Of a stretch of DNA of 64,000 nt, positions 36,131 through 44,627 are shown one piece after another. This stretch comes from Mucilaginibacter terrigena. GTDB taxonomy: Bacteria > Bacteroidota > Bacteroidia > Sphingobacteriales > Sphingobacteriaceae. The notes beneath the pieces were generated by a model. The model made no database searches. It was not told where the DNA came from and was given only the letters and a program-made list of their open reading frames with translations. The position numbers were made by a program, and so were the translations under genes. Every line of letters begins with the position of its first letter. Positions within the stretch are counted from its first letter, which is position 1. Location of the stretch: the NCBI RefSeq assembly GCF_004168255.1, contig NZ_SEWG01000007.1, forward strand, positions 124,001-188,000, in the 5' to 3' direction.

Positions 36131-36946
36131 ATGCAAAGCAAGATAACCGGCGGCGACACTACCTATTTATTTACAGCGCGGATACTTAACAAGTATGATA
36201 TAAAGTATTACCGCTGCAACCAAACCGGTTTTATACAAACCGAAGAGCCATACTGGCTGGAAGAGGCTTACTCATCGGCCATAACCAAGCTGGATGTGGG
36301 CCTGCCTTATCGTAATATTTATTTAACCGATAAGATCAGCAGGATATTACTACCCAACTTTAATTATAAAGGCATTTTTTTAGACTACGCCGGTGGTTAC
36401 GGCTTGTTTACACGATTGATGCGCGATAAGGGTTTTAATTTTTACCATACCGACCAATACTGCCAAAACCTGTTTGCGGAGTATTTTGATCTGAAGGACC
36501 TGCCCGCCAATACCCATTTTGAAGCGGTAACGGCTTTCGAAGTATTTGAGCATTTGCCCGACCCGGTGCCACAGATAAAACAAATGCTTGAGTTTTCGGA
36601 CAATCTGATTTTCAGCACTGAGTTACAGCCCGCCACCATAAACAGCGTGGACGACTGGCCATATTTCGCGACCGAAACGGGGCAGCACATCGCCTTTTAT
36701 AACGAAGCATCCTTAAAAGCCATAGCCGACCAACTGGGTTACCACTTTTACACCGATGGTAGCTTTGTACATTTATTTACCAAAACAAAATTTAACATCA
36801 ACCCGCTTGTACTGCCAAAAGAGGGCTACCTGCTGCGCAAAGCACGGCGGCTGATACAAAAAGCTGAAAGAAAGATGGGCATGCCCGACGGACTGCTTCT
36901 GCGCGACTGGCAATACATCCGGGATAAGCTTAACGCTAAAAGTTAG
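36131..36946 (+). CDS. Class I SAM-dependent methyltransferase in glycan cluster
   Basis: A 271-residue protein from ATG 36131. An N-terminal zinc-ribbon-like strip (YYRCNQTGFIQTEEPYWLEEAY) precedes the SAM-binding motif FLDYAGGYGLFTRLMRDKGF, with FYHTDQYC next and the catalytic-site strand FEAVTAFEVFEHLPDP near residue 140. This is the Methyltransf_23 type often found in glycan clusters, where members methylate sugars. An earlier start at 36041 would overlap the divergent gene and is not needed. It is the only plus-strand gene in this part of the cluster besides the frameshifted glycosyltransferase. Confidence 0.8.
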   Translation: MQSKITGGDTTYLFTARILNKYDIKYYRCNQTGFIQTEEPYWLEEAYSSAITKLDVGLPYRNIYLTDKISRILLPNFNYKGIFLDYAGGYGLFTRLMRDKGFNFYHTDQYCQNLFAEYFDLKDLPANTHFEAVTAFEVFEHLPDPVPQIKQMLEFSDNLIFSTELQPATINSVDDWPYFATETGQHIAFYNEASLKAIADQLGYHFYTDGSFVHLFTKTKFNINPLVLPKEGYLLRKARRLIQKAERKMGMPDGLLLRDWQYIRDKLNAKS

Positions 36947-36956
36947 ATACGCCCGG

Positions 36957-38780
36957 TCAATCCGCCTGGAAGGTTTGCATATCGATAAGCTTGCGGTATA
37001 ACCCGTTATGGCTGATCAGTTCCGGGTGCGAGCCCTGTTCAATTACCCTTCCGCTCTCCAGCACCACAATGATATCCGCATTTTGGATTGTACTTAAACG
37101 GTGGGCTATAATTAAGGATGTACGGTTTTTCATCAGGTTGTTTAGTGCATCCTGCACCAGTTTTTCCGATTCGGTATCCAGTGCTGATGTGGCCTCGTCA
37201 AGCAGCATAATGGGCGGGTTATTTAACACCGCGCGTGCTATACATATGCGCTGCCTTTGTCCGCCGGATAGTTTTGCCCCGCGGTCGCCTACGTTGGTAT
37301 CATAGCCATTTTCTGTTTCCAGGATAAAATTATGGGCATTGGCAATACGTGCCGCGGCCTCCACATCGGCAGGTTTGGCATCGGGTTTACCAAAACAGAT
37401 GTTGTTGTAAATAGAATCGTTAAACAAAACAGACTCCTGGTTTACCACACCCATCAGGCTCCTTAACGACCTGGCAGTTATGCCTTTAATATCGTGCCCA
37501 TCAACTGTAATGCGTCCTTGCAGCGGATCCATAAAACGGGGGATAAGGTCCATCATGGTTGATTTACCACCACCCGAAGGCCCAACCAATGCCACGGTCT
37601 TCCCTTTAGGGATTTCCAGCTTAACATGCGACAGTACCGGTTTCTCCTGGTAAGCAAATGACACATCTTCAAAACGGATAGCATCATCAAAGCCAGCAAT
37701 ATCAATGGCGTTCGGCGCGTCGGTCACCAATGGTTTTTCATCTATCAGGCTCAATACCCTTTCGCCCGCGGCAATGCCCGAGTGGATGCTGCTGAACGAA
37801 TCGGAAATGGCTTTGGCCGGGCGCATAACCTGCGAGAACAGCGCGATGAAAGTAACGAACTCCGGCGGCGACAATGCCGAGGTTTTATTTAACACCAGGT
37901 GCCCTCCGTATAAAACAATACAGGCAACCATAGTCACCCCAAAAAACTCTGATACGGGCGATGCAAGCTGCTGCCTGCGGGCCATTGATTTGGTGATGCG
38001 CGAGTAATTCTGATTTTCCCTGTCGAACCGTTTTTTAATAAACTCGGTGGCGTTAAATGCTTTGATAATCTTGATGCCCGATAGTGCTTCGTCGAGGTAG
38101 CTGATCATGTTGCCATACGTTTGCTGCGAGGCTATCGCCTGCTGCTTTAACCGTTTTACAATACGCGATATCACAAACGCCGAAACCGGGATAACCAGGA
38201 ATGAATACAAAGTAAGGCTGGGCGAGATGAGGAACAGCAGTACCAAAAAAGCTATCAATGTTAAAGGTTCTTTAAACACTACCTGCAAGGTCCCTGTAAC
38301 CGAGAACTGTACCACCTGCACATCTGATGCTACCTTTGATATGATGTCGCCTTTACGCTCGTTACTAAAAAAACCCATATGCAGGCTCATCACGTTATCA
38401 AATAAAGTACGTCGCAGGTTTAAAAGGGTATGCACACGCAGGTTTTCCATAGTACGCTGCGACAGGTAACGAAAAAGGTTGCCCAGCAACGCCGATACTA
38501 CAATGGTACCGCACACAAATTGGAGCGCGCCCCAGGTACCGTAAGTATTTGTAGCGTATTGCACATAATATTTAAAAGTGGCCATCAGGTCGAGCAAGGC
38601 CGGTTTTTTGCCAAGTTCCACATAAGCGCCGTCTTTATTAAAAAGCGTTTGCAGCAGCGGGGCCAGCAAAGCGAGGTTAAGCGTGCTGAATATGATAGAG
38701 AATATGGTTGTTATGATATAAGGTATCGCGAATTTCTCAATAGGCCTTGCAAACGATAAAAGCCGGAGGTAAGTTTTCAT
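36957..38780 (-). CDS. ABC exporter, MsbA-like
   Basis: A 607-residue half-transporter. The N-terminal 330 residues hold six membrane helices of the type I exporter fold. The ATPase shows GPSGGGKST (about 398, Walker A), the Q-loop in VNQESVLF, LSGGQRQRICIARA (signature), PIMLLDEATSALD (Walker B) and the switch histidine in IAHRLSTI. The size and context (glycosyltransferases on both sides) favour an MsbA-type exporter of lipid A-core or another glycolipid, but export of drugs or peptides cannot be excluded from sequence. A TAATTTTG promoter box lies 17 bases upstream of ATG 38780. Confidence 0.88.
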   Translation of the reverse strand: MKTYLRLLSFARPIEKFAIPYIITTIFSIIFSTLNLALLAPLLQTLFNKDGAYVELGKKPALLDLMATFKYYVQYATNTYGTWGALQFVCGTIVVSALLGNLFRYLSQRTMENLRVHTLLNLRRTLFDNVMSLHMGFFSNERKGDIISKVASDVQVVQFSVTGTLQVVFKEPLTLIAFLVLLFLISPSLTLYSFLVIPVSAFVISRIVKRLKQQAIASQQTYGNMISYLDEALSGIKIIKAFNATEFIKKRFDRENQNYSRITKSMARRQQLASPVSEFFGVTMVACIVLYGGHLVLNKTSALSPPEFVTFIALFSQVMRPAKAISDSFSSIHSGIAAGERVLSLIDEKPLVTDAPNAIDIAGFDDAIRFEDVSFAYQEKPVLSHVKLEIPKGKTVALVGPSGGGKSTMMDLIPRFMDPLQGRITVDGHDIKGITARSLRSLMGVVNQESVLFNDSIYNNICFGKPDAKPADVEAAARIANAHNFILETENGYDTNVGDRGAKLSGGQRQRICIARAVLNNPPIMLLDEATSALDTESEKLVQDALNNLMKNRTSLIIAHRLSTIQNADIIVVLESGRVIEQGSHPELISHNGLYRKLIDMQTFQAD

Positions 38781-38796
38781 TTAAAAAATTAAGATA

Positions 38797-38804
38797 CAAA
38801 ATTA
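38797..38804 (-). promoter_or_regulatory. TAnnTTTG promoter box for the ABC exporter
   Basis: TAATTTTG on the minus strand, 16 bases upstream of ATG 38780. Confidence 0.5.
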
Positions 38805-38825
38805 TATAAAATTGCCCATGTAAAC

Positions 38826-39926
38826 CTAAAGGCTTTTTAATAACGTACTGTAAACCTGTATGGCATTATCAATACACTTATCAAAGGTATAAGTCTGCAG
38901 GTTTTGCTGCCCTTTGCTGATAAGGTTTTGGCGGGCAGCATCATCATATAGCACCTTTTCTATAGCGGCAGATATGGATGCTTCATCCGCAGGGTCGAAG
39001 TACAGGGCGGCATCGCCGGCCACTTCCGGGAAGCAGGTTGTATTACTGCAAACCACCGGGCAGTTATTGGCAAACGCTTCCAAAAGCGGGAAACCGAACC
39101 CCTCCTGTAACGAGGGGAAGGCAAACAGCCGGGCCTGGCAGTACATTTGTTTCAGTTCGCTATCGGTTGCGCTTACCTGGTGGCATTGGCTGCTGATATT
39201 TAAATCGGCAAAGAGCTCCTTTTCGGCATTTGTAAAAGCCCCGCCGCCTGCGCAAACCAGGTGCAGTTCTTTGTCGTGGTTTAATAGCTTACTTATCGCC
39301 TTAACAAAAAATATAAAGTTTTTATAATGCCAGCGCTCGCCTACAAATAGGATATACTTATCCGGTAGGGTTAAGCCGGCATCAGCTGAAGCCGTGTTAG
39401 GGATGTAGCCATGATGCACCACCGTTATTTTATGTTCAGCATGCGGATAGTATTTAATAAGATCCTGCTTGGTATGTTGCGATATGGCTATAATGGCATC
39501 CGCGCTTGCTATAAGCTGCTTCTTTTGGGCAATTACCTCCGCTGCATCGCCGAATAACTGCGGCAGGGATTCGTGGATCATATCGTGAACGGTAACAACA
39601 AACGGCCTTTTAATATACTTTAAAAAGTATGGGTCGTAATAAGTGGGATGAAAGATATCAAAGTTGTTCTGCCGCAAATTCCATTCGCAAAAACGGCGGT
39701 TCCATCGTATTATGCGGTTGCGGTGCCCATGGAATAAAAATTTGCCAGCGGCATTGTTAAATGGCAGGTGCAGGTCTTTTATATACTCGTTTTCGGAATA
39801 TAGGCCGCATATTTTACTGCTGATGCCCGGCCTGGTATTTAAGCCCGCGTTTAAACCGGCAAAGTACCTGGAGATACCCCCATAGCGCTGCAACGAAAAC
39901 TTTTGATGATCAAACAGTATCTTCAT
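38826..39926 (-). CDS. Family 4 (GT-B) glycosyltransferase
   Basis: A 366-residue GT-B enzyme. The N-terminal domain opens with FDHQKFSLQRYGGISRYFAG; the C-terminal domain has YILFVGERWHYKNF near residue 195 and the E-x7-E region FPSLQEGFGFPLLEAFANNCPVV near 278-300, read in two pieces, that defines family 4. Retaining transfer of a hexose or heptose is usual. It lies six bases downstream of the next glycosyltransferase gene (ending at 39933), so both are cotranscribed. Confidence 0.9.
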   Translation of the reverse strand: MKILFDHQKFSLQRYGGISRYFAGLNAGLNTRPGISSKICGLYSENEYIKDLHLPFNNAAGKFLFHGHRNRIIRWNRRFCEWNLRQNNFDIFHPTYYDPYFLKYIKRPFVVTVHDMIHESLPQLFGDAAEVIAQKKQLIASADAIIAISQHTKQDLIKYYPHAEHKITVVHHGYIPNTASADAGLTLPDKYILFVGERWHYKNFIFFVKAISKLLNHDKELHLVCAGGGAFTNAEKELFADLNISSQCHQVSATDSELKQMYCQARLFAFPSLQEGFGFPLLEAFANNCPVVCSNTTCFPEVAGDAALYFDPADEASISAAIEKVLYDDAARQNLISKGQQNLQTYTFDKCIDNAIQVYSTLLKSL

Positions 39927-39932
39927 TTACGG

Positions 39933-40673
39933 TTAATAAAAGTTGCTTCCCGGCTTGCTTTGTTCTTTGCGGCGCTTATATAAAAAGCGCAGGTACATTA
40001 ACCAGCCCATGCTTTGCTTTATCAGTTGTGGCTTTTCCCGCTTAAACAGGTCATCGCTGGTTGTAGCCGAAAAGCCTGTTAAATTATACCAAACTACTTT
40101 TATGGAGTAATATTGTTTTTTGATAGAGCTATCGCCCCAGCATTGAATGTTAAGCGCATAATCTGCATAAACCTTATACCTGCTGCTGTAGCTGTACGTT
40201 CTAAAAACCTTTGCCGGGTAAAATAATGTTTGATGGTTAAGGCAGTACTTCGCCAGTCGGTATGCCGAAAACGCGCCCTCCAGCATGTCACCGTCAGATT
40301 CCACATCGCCATAATAAAGAGTATCTTCATCTTTAAGCAAGGTGGCCATTTGGCTAAAGCCGGGCAGCAGCCTATCGTCGGCGCCCATAAAGTATAGCCA
40401 TTTGCCGGTGGCTTTTTTTGTGCCCTTGTTCATGGCGTCGTAAATGCCGTTATCCGGCTCGCTTACCAGGCAGGATATGTACTTTTCAAACTCTTTTAAA
40501 ATAGCGGGTGTGCCATCGGTACTGCCGCCGTCAATAACAATAAGTTCCAGGTTTTTTTCCTGCTGATCGATAACAGAAAGCAGGCAATCTTTTAGCACAT
40601 CTGCCGAATTAAACACAGGTATAATAATGCTGATAAGTGGTGCCGTAACCCGGTTCTGTTTGTTATTCTCCAT
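39933..40673 (-). CDS. Family 2 glycosyltransferase
   Basis: A 246-residue soluble enzyme from ATG 40673; an upstream TTG at 40709 would leave only nine bases to the divergent gene and is less likely. The GT-A fold is recognised from PLISIIIPVFNSADVLKDCL, LIVIDGGSTDGT (about 52) and WLYFMGADDRLLPGF (acidic motif near 98). DNGIYDAMNKGTKKA in the middle is typical of the WcaA/colanic-acid type of family 2. It is followed within six bases by the family 4 gene. Confidence 0.9.
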   Translation of the reverse strand: MENNKQNRVTAPLISIIIPVFNSADVLKDCLLSVIDQQEKNLELIVIDGGSTDGTPAILKEFEKYISCLVSEPDNGIYDAMNKGTKKATGKWLYFMGADDRLLPGFSQMATLLKDEDTLYYGDVESDGDMLEGAFSAYRLAKYCLNHQTLFYPAKVFRTYSYSSRYKVYADYALNIQCWGDSSIKKQYYSIKVVWYNLTGFSATTSDDLFKREKPQLIKQSMGWLMYLRFLYKRRKEQSKPGSNFY

Positions 40674-40696
40674 TAGTAGTGTTTGTAAAATTAAAG

Positions 40697-40704
40697 TATT
40701 TTTG
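40697..40704 (+). promoter_or_regulatory. TAnnTTTG promoter box for the plus-strand glycosyltransferase
   Basis: TATTTTTG, 14 bases upstream of ATG 40719. Confidence 0.45.
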
Positions 40705-40718
40705 CCCAAACACCAACC

Positions 40719-41615
40719 ATGGCTGTAAGCATAGATGTTATTATACCGTCATTCAGATTAAACCCGGCCACCTTGCTGCCGATACTTAACCTGTACAGAC
40801 CTGTTAATACCATTAAATTTTATCTCGTTGCAGATAACCCATCGATAAAACCTGATGCTGCTATTTTAAACCTGATAGATAACATAACCGTTTTTCTGTT
40901 AATAAACGAAACTAATAAAGGGGCATCAGAAACGCGGAACCGGGGCATTGAAGCCGGCCAGGGCGACTGGATCTTGTTCCTGGACGATGATATTGATGTG
41001 CCTGCTGATCTCCTATCCGTTTACTACAATGCCATAACCGCGCGCCCCGATGAAACAGGTTTTATTGGCGTGGTAAACATGCCACCCGAACCAACTCTGT
41101 TTGCCAAAGCGGTAAGCGCCAATGGCTCGATGGGGATATTTACCGTAGCACAGCAAAAACCTGACTTTGCCTGGGGCGCTACCGCCAACATTATGGTGAA
41201 CCGCGAAGCTGTTGGCAATGTACGTTTTGCTGATGCTTATCCCAAAACAGGTGGCGGCGAAGAGGTGGAGTTTTTTTTAAGGGTGAGAGAAAAAAATAAT
41301 TTCCGGAATTATAATAGCCTGCCGGCCGCAGCGGTTATACACCCATGGTGGGGCAATGGCAAAACCGACTTTTTACGCTTTTACCGTTATGGCAAAGGCA
41401 ACAGCTACCTGGCGCAACGCAACCCAGCTTACCGCTGGTACGACTTTTTGAACACACCCGAAACGTTATTAATTACCGTTATTACACTGGTATGTACAAT
41501 GCATCAGCGCCTGCACCTGGCAGTTTTCTTTTTCTTTATTACCACTATTATAATTGAATATATAGTGAACATTGTACGGGTGCACCGCAGCACAAAAAAA
41601 TATCGCCGCTGTTAG
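40719..41615 (+). CDS. Family 2 glycosyltransferase, frame 0 part of a gene with a -1 shift
   Basis: The frame from ATG 40719 gives 298 residues: SIDVIIPSF at the start, NKGASETRNRGIEAGQG near 66, FLDDDIDVP near 88 (metal-binding DxD), WGATANIMVNREA near 151, the acidic GGGEEVEFFLR near 182, and a membrane helix near 262-285. It ends in a run KKYRRC just past an A7 tract. The -1 frame continues with sequence typical of the C-terminus of this family, so this stop seems to cut the full protein short. A complete fusion would have 370 residues. The frame break is either programmed, a mutation, or a read error. Confidence 0.82.
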   Translation: MAVSIDVIIPSFRLNPATLLPILNLYRPVNTIKFYLVADNPSIKPDAAILNLIDNITVFLLINETNKGASETRNRGIEAGQGDWILFLDDDIDVPADLLSVYYNAITARPDETGFIGVVNMPPEPTLFAKAVSANGSMGIFTVAQQKPDFAWGATANIMVNREAVGNVRFADAYPKTGGGEEVEFFLRVREKNNFRNYNSLPAAAVIHPWWGNGKTDFLRFYRYGKGNSYLAQRNPAYRWYDFLNTPETLLITVITLVCTMHQRLHLAVFFFFITTIIIEYIVNIVRVHRSTKKYRRC

Positions 41616-41619
41616 CGGC
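41594..41619 (+). other. Slippery A AAA AAA heptamer with stem-loop, candidate -1 frameshift site
   Basis: The A7 run 41594-41600 is in the right register for tandem -1 slippage (frame 0 codons ACA AAA AAA). Four bases later GCCGCT / AGCGGC (41605-41610, 41614-41619) forms a perfect 6-bp stem with a three-base loop. The frame 0 stop TAG lies at 41613-41615, within the hairpin. Confidence 0.55.
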
Positions 41620-41830
41620 ATATGTAATGCTGCTGCGCAATGTTTATGAAAGCGGCATATTGCTTGGTAATCTATCGCGCGGGCGTTTGCAGGGGATTGG
41701 CGAGCGTTTTAATTATGAGGGGGGTACCAGGCAGCAGCACTTTCGCCTTAATCGCTTTAAAATAATAAAGCTGCTGCTTTATGCCATTAGCTTATATATT
41801 ATATACCGATTTGCTTACACTTCGGCATAG
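41600..41830 (+). CDS. C-terminal part of the glycosyltransferase in the -1 frame
   Basis: From base 41600 the -1 frame reads ISPLLAAYVMLLRNVYESG, then ILLGNLSRGRLQGIGERFNY and a final membrane helix, 76 residues to a stop at 41830. The YESG..GNLSRGRL..GI..RF pattern is what follows the membrane helix in related glycosyltransferases of this phylum, which argues that it belongs to the preceding gene rather than being a separate 67-residue protein from ATG 41627. Its last 16 bases overlap the end of the convergent gene. Confidence 0.6.
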   Translation: MSPLLAAYVMLLRNVYESGILLGNLSRGRLQGIGERFNYEGGTRQQHFRLNRFKIIKLLLYAISLYIIYRFAYTSA

Positions 41831-42612
41831 CCGCTATCGCAATACGTAAGTTTTTCATCAACGGTGCGGCGGTATATTACCTCGTTTGAGCGATAACTGG
41901 ACCGCGAGTTTTGCTTGTGGAACAGGTGGTACATAATAGCCACCATTTTCACACGTTTTTTATACACTCCTGAGTTGATAAGGCGGGCAGCAAACTCATA
42001 ATCCTCCCAGCCCCACCCTTCAAAATTATTGTAATAGCCATTTACCTTAATATAATCCTCGCGCCAAAATGCCAGGTTACACCCTTTTACATTAAATGGA
42101 TCGAGCGGCTTGGTATCATAAAACTTTGCAAGCGGTGGTATACGGTACGAATTAAACCGTGTGTATAGTCCTCCTGATAAAGGGTTAAGATCAACATCTT
42201 TATTCTTTATCAGTTCGTTAGTTTTTACTTCGCTGATCATAGCACGGCTACCCTGCACAAAAAAGCCCTTTTGGGCCTGCTTAATATGGTCGGCAATAAA
42301 GCGCCGGTCTAAAACAATATCACCGTCAATCTCTATAATGTAATCGGTCTCGGCCATTTTAACAGCCATATTCAACACCTCGCTTTTACGGAAACCATTA
42401 TCCTCGTGCCAGGCGTGCTTAACCGGGATGTCAAATTTTTCGCGGTAGCTGTCTATCAGTTGCCGGGTATCCTCCCCCGATCCGTCATCAGCTATTAAGA
42501 TCTCATCTGGCATTTGCGTTTGCTGCAATACGCTTAAAAATACCAGTTCGAGCGCACCGGGCCAGTTGTAAGTTGATATTAAAAGGGCTATAGTGAAATT
42601 ACGTTCTGCCAT
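41815..42612 (-). CDS. Family 2 glycosyltransferase with galactosyltransferase-type C-terminal domain
   Basis: A 265-residue soluble enzyme. The N-terminal GT-A domain shows IALLISTYNWPGALE, ILIADDGSGEDT (about 40) and IIEIDGDIVLD near 93. The C-terminal part NGYYNNFEGWGWEDYEFAAR near 196-215 matches the Glyco_transf_7C domain found in galactosyl- and chondroitin-type transferases. A sugar such as galactose or GalNAc is possible but unproven. It lies 13 bases downstream of the next glycosyltransferase gene, with which it should be cotranscribed. Confidence 0.88.
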   Translation of the reverse strand: MAERNFTIALLISTYNWPGALELVFLSVLQQTQMPDEILIADDGSGEDTRQLIDSYREKFDIPVKHAWHEDNGFRKSEVLNMAVKMAETDYIIEIDGDIVLDRRFIADHIKQAQKGFFVQGSRAMISEVKTNELIKNKDVDLNPLSGGLYTRFNSYRIPPLAKFYDTKPLDPFNVKGCNLAFWREDYIKVNGYYNNFEGWGWEDYEFAARLINSGVYKKRVKMVAIMYHLFHKQNSRSSYRSNEVIYRRTVDEKLTYCDSGYAEV

Positions 42613-42625
42613 GTAAGTGCTTATA

Positions 42626-43507
42626 CTATTTTACAATTTTATAATTCCTGTATTCGCTAACCCGCCAGCCGGTAAGGTCTTCAATTTTTTGCAGCAGCTT
42701 TCTTCTAAAGTTCATTTTTTTTCGCAGTTCTTCGGCATCTACCTCTATTTTCCAGTTGGTGGCGGCTATGCGCTTTTTCATTACCGCCGGGTGTTCGCCT
42801 GTAAAAGGCAATAAACGGTCGGCATTTTTATAATCAAACTCAAAAGTTTCGGGCAGGTTTTGTTCCAACCATGCATCATCATGATAAAACCGGTTAAAGT
42901 TGCGCACTTTGTTTTTTAAGCCTGCGGGTGGTTTCACCCATCCATAATGATAAATATAGGCATCTATCAGTTTTACCCCTATTTTATGGTTATCTGCCCA
43001 CCTAAACCCCTGCGCGTCGCGGTACGAGCGAATGTTTTTATTGTTCCTTAAGATCCTGATCTCGCGGCGGTACCACCTGCGCGAGTGCCCGTAAAAATCA
43101 TATGACCCATAAAAATGCAGGTATTTAAAAAGCAGCCCCTCTACCTTGTTATCGGCAAGGTTGTCTTCCATCTCCTTTTTTATTACCGGCAGGTATTTTT
43201 CGTGTACCACTTCATCGCCCTGTATGTAAAAAGCCCAGTCGCTATCATCCGAGATGGCATTAAACGCTTTATCTGTTTCGTCGGCAAAAACCTTGCCCCC
43301 ATCGCGTATATCGGTATCCCAAACGGTGCGGATCATCCTTATTTTTGGCGAACCGATATCGTTTATCAGCTTTTCGGTTTCATCTTCGCTATCGCCAAGC
43401 GCCACAATAAACTCATCGCATATTGGCAGTATAGATGTTATAGCCTCTACAATGGGGTAGTCGTTTTTGAATGCATTACGGATAAACGTGAAGCCCGAAA
43501 CTTTCAT
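42626..43507 (-). CDS. Glycosyltransferase, family 2-like
   Basis: A 293-residue soluble protein starting VSGFTFIRNAFKNDYPIVEA, with FIVALGDSEDETEKLI (about 33-48) and WAFYIQGDEVVHEKY near 92 taking the places of the nucleotide- and metal-binding motifs of GT-A enzymes. The region RRWYRREIRILRN and the ending RMAATNWKIE-like basic helix are usual for a Bacteroidota family annotated as glycosyltransferase family 2. It is the first gene of the minus-strand pair 43507-41815, divergent from meaB. Confidence 0.8.
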   Translation of the reverse strand: MKVSGFTFIRNAFKNDYPIVEAITSILPICDEFIVALGDSEDETEKLINDIGSPKIRMIRTVWDTDIRDGGKVFADETDKAFNAISDDSDWAFYIQGDEVVHEKYLPVIKKEMEDNLADNKVEGLLFKYLHFYGSYDFYGHSRRWYRREIRILRNNKNIRSYRDAQGFRWADNHKIGVKLIDAYIYHYGWVKPPAGLKNKVRNFNRFYHDDAWLEQNLPETFEFDYKNADRLLPFTGEHPAVMKKRIAATNWKIEVDAEELRKKMNFRRKLLQKIEDLTGWRVSEYRNYKIVK

Positions 43508-43589
43508 ATTGGTACAACTAAATATTGCTGCAAATATAATTATCTAAGCCTGCTCATTTAATATTATTATGCCATGATTAATTATCACG

Positions 43590-43597
43590 TATTTTTG
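43590..43597 (+). promoter_or_regulatory. TAnnTTTG promoter box for meaB
   Basis: TATTTTTG, 20 bases upstream of ATG 43618. Confidence 0.5.
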
Positions 43598-43617
43598 TTT
43601 CTTTATAGCCGCAGAAA

Positions 43618-44523
43618 ATGGCCGTTACCACGCAACATATTAAACCCCATTGCACCGATTTCAGATCGGTTGCGCGTGCGCTAACCGTTGTTGAAAATAA
43701 CCTTGCCGGCGCTGCTCAACTTTTAAAAGGCCTTACCTTTAATACACAAACACCTGTTATAGGTATAACAGGCCCGCCGGGCGCGGGCAAAAGCACGCTG
43801 GTAAATGCCATCATTAATAACCTGGTACAGGGAGGTAAAAAAGTAGCTGTGCTGGCTATAGACCCAACCTCGCCATTTAATTTCGGGGCGTTGCTGGGCG
43901 ACAGGATCCGCATGGCATCGCACTTTAACCATCCGGATGTTTTTATCAGGTCGCTGGCGACGCGGGGGTCGCTGGGCGGGCTATCTGCAAAAACTATTGA
44001 AATGACAGATGTGCTTAAGGCATCGGGCTTTGACAATATCATTGTAGAAACGGTTGGCGTGGGGCAGTCGGAAGTAGAGATTGCAGGCCTTGCCGATATT
44101 ACTTTTGTAATGTTGGTACCCGAGGCAGGCGACGAGATCCAGAACATTAAATCGGGCCTGATGGAAATTGCCGACGCCTTTATTATTAACAAGGCCGACA
44201 GGGACGGCGCGGAACTATTTATCAACAACCTTAAAAAAATATTACAGCAAAGTAAAGATGGCAAGCTGCCCATATTTAAAACCGTCGCTTCCAAAAACGA
44301 GGGGATAGATGCTGTAACAAGCTTTATATTGTCCAACCCCAAAACAAACAACACCCGCCGCGAACTGCTGCTCACCCAAAAAGTTTACAACATCATCCAG
44401 CAAAATAAAATGGCAGGGATTGATAAGCAAAAACTACAGCAGGATATTGCCAAGGCCTTAAAGGAGGATACATTTAATATATATCAATTCGCAGAAACAT
44501 ACGCAGCCCCCCCCGCCCCCTGA
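43618..44523 (+). CDS. meaB: MeaB/ArgK-type GTPase chaperone of methylmalonyl-CoA mutase
   Basis: A 301-residue G3E-family GTPase. GITGPPGAGKSTLVNAI near residue 48 is the P-loop; DPTSPFNFGALLGDRIRM, IRSLATRGSLGGLS, VETVGVGQSEVEIAGLAD and INKADRDG (the N-K-x-D base motif) follow in family order. It protects and reloads the B12-dependent mutase. The mutase genes are not in the window, though metH shows the cell uses cobalamin. The protein is a little shorter than most, and its last residues APPAP and the stop codon are supplied by a C-rich repeat arm, suggesting that a repeat inserted at or eroded the original end. Confidence 0.92.
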   Translation: MAVTTQHIKPHCTDFRSVARALTVVENNLAGAAQLLKGLTFNTQTPVIGITGPPGAGKSTLVNAIINNLVQGGKKVAVLAIDPTSPFNFGALLGDRIRMASHFNHPDVFIRSLATRGSLGGLSAKTIEMTDVLKASGFDNIIVETVGVGQSEVEIAGLADITFVMLVPEAGDEIQNIKSGLMEIADAFIINKADRDGAELFINNLKKILQQSKDGKLPIFKTVASKNEGIDAVTSFILSNPKTNNTRRELLLTQKVYNIIQQNKMAGIDKQKLQQDIAKALKEDTFNIYQFAETYAAPPAP

Positions 44524-44621
44524 AGGGGGAGCTTTTGAAAAGCAAAAGGCGAAACGTATCGGACGTTTCGCCTTTTTAACTAATATAAAATTCTACTCCT
44601 CCTTCAGGGCGGGGGGGGGCT
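44505..44621. repeat. Inverted repeat with C9/G10 tracts flanking a terminator
   Basis: The left arm 44505-44531 (AGCCCC..., GCCCCCTGAAGGGGGAG) and the right arm 44596-44621 are imperfect reverse complements. The left arm forms the 3' end of meaB, including its stop; the right arm ends six bases before the stop of the convergent peptidase. Long C and G runs could vary in length. Confidence 0.75.
44544..44577. terminator. Bidirectional terminator between meaB and the M24 peptidase
   Basis: Stem AAAAGGCGAAACG / CGTTTCGCCTTTT, seven-base loop, A run before and T run after; it suits both convergent genes. Confidence 0.9.
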
Positions 44622-44627
44622 TCGCTT

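Noticed and set aside
41627-41830. Separate 67-residue protein from ATG 41627
   Set aside because: The same frame extends upstream to the A7 tract and its sequence matches the usual C terminus of the preceding glycosyltransferase, so a continuation is more likely.
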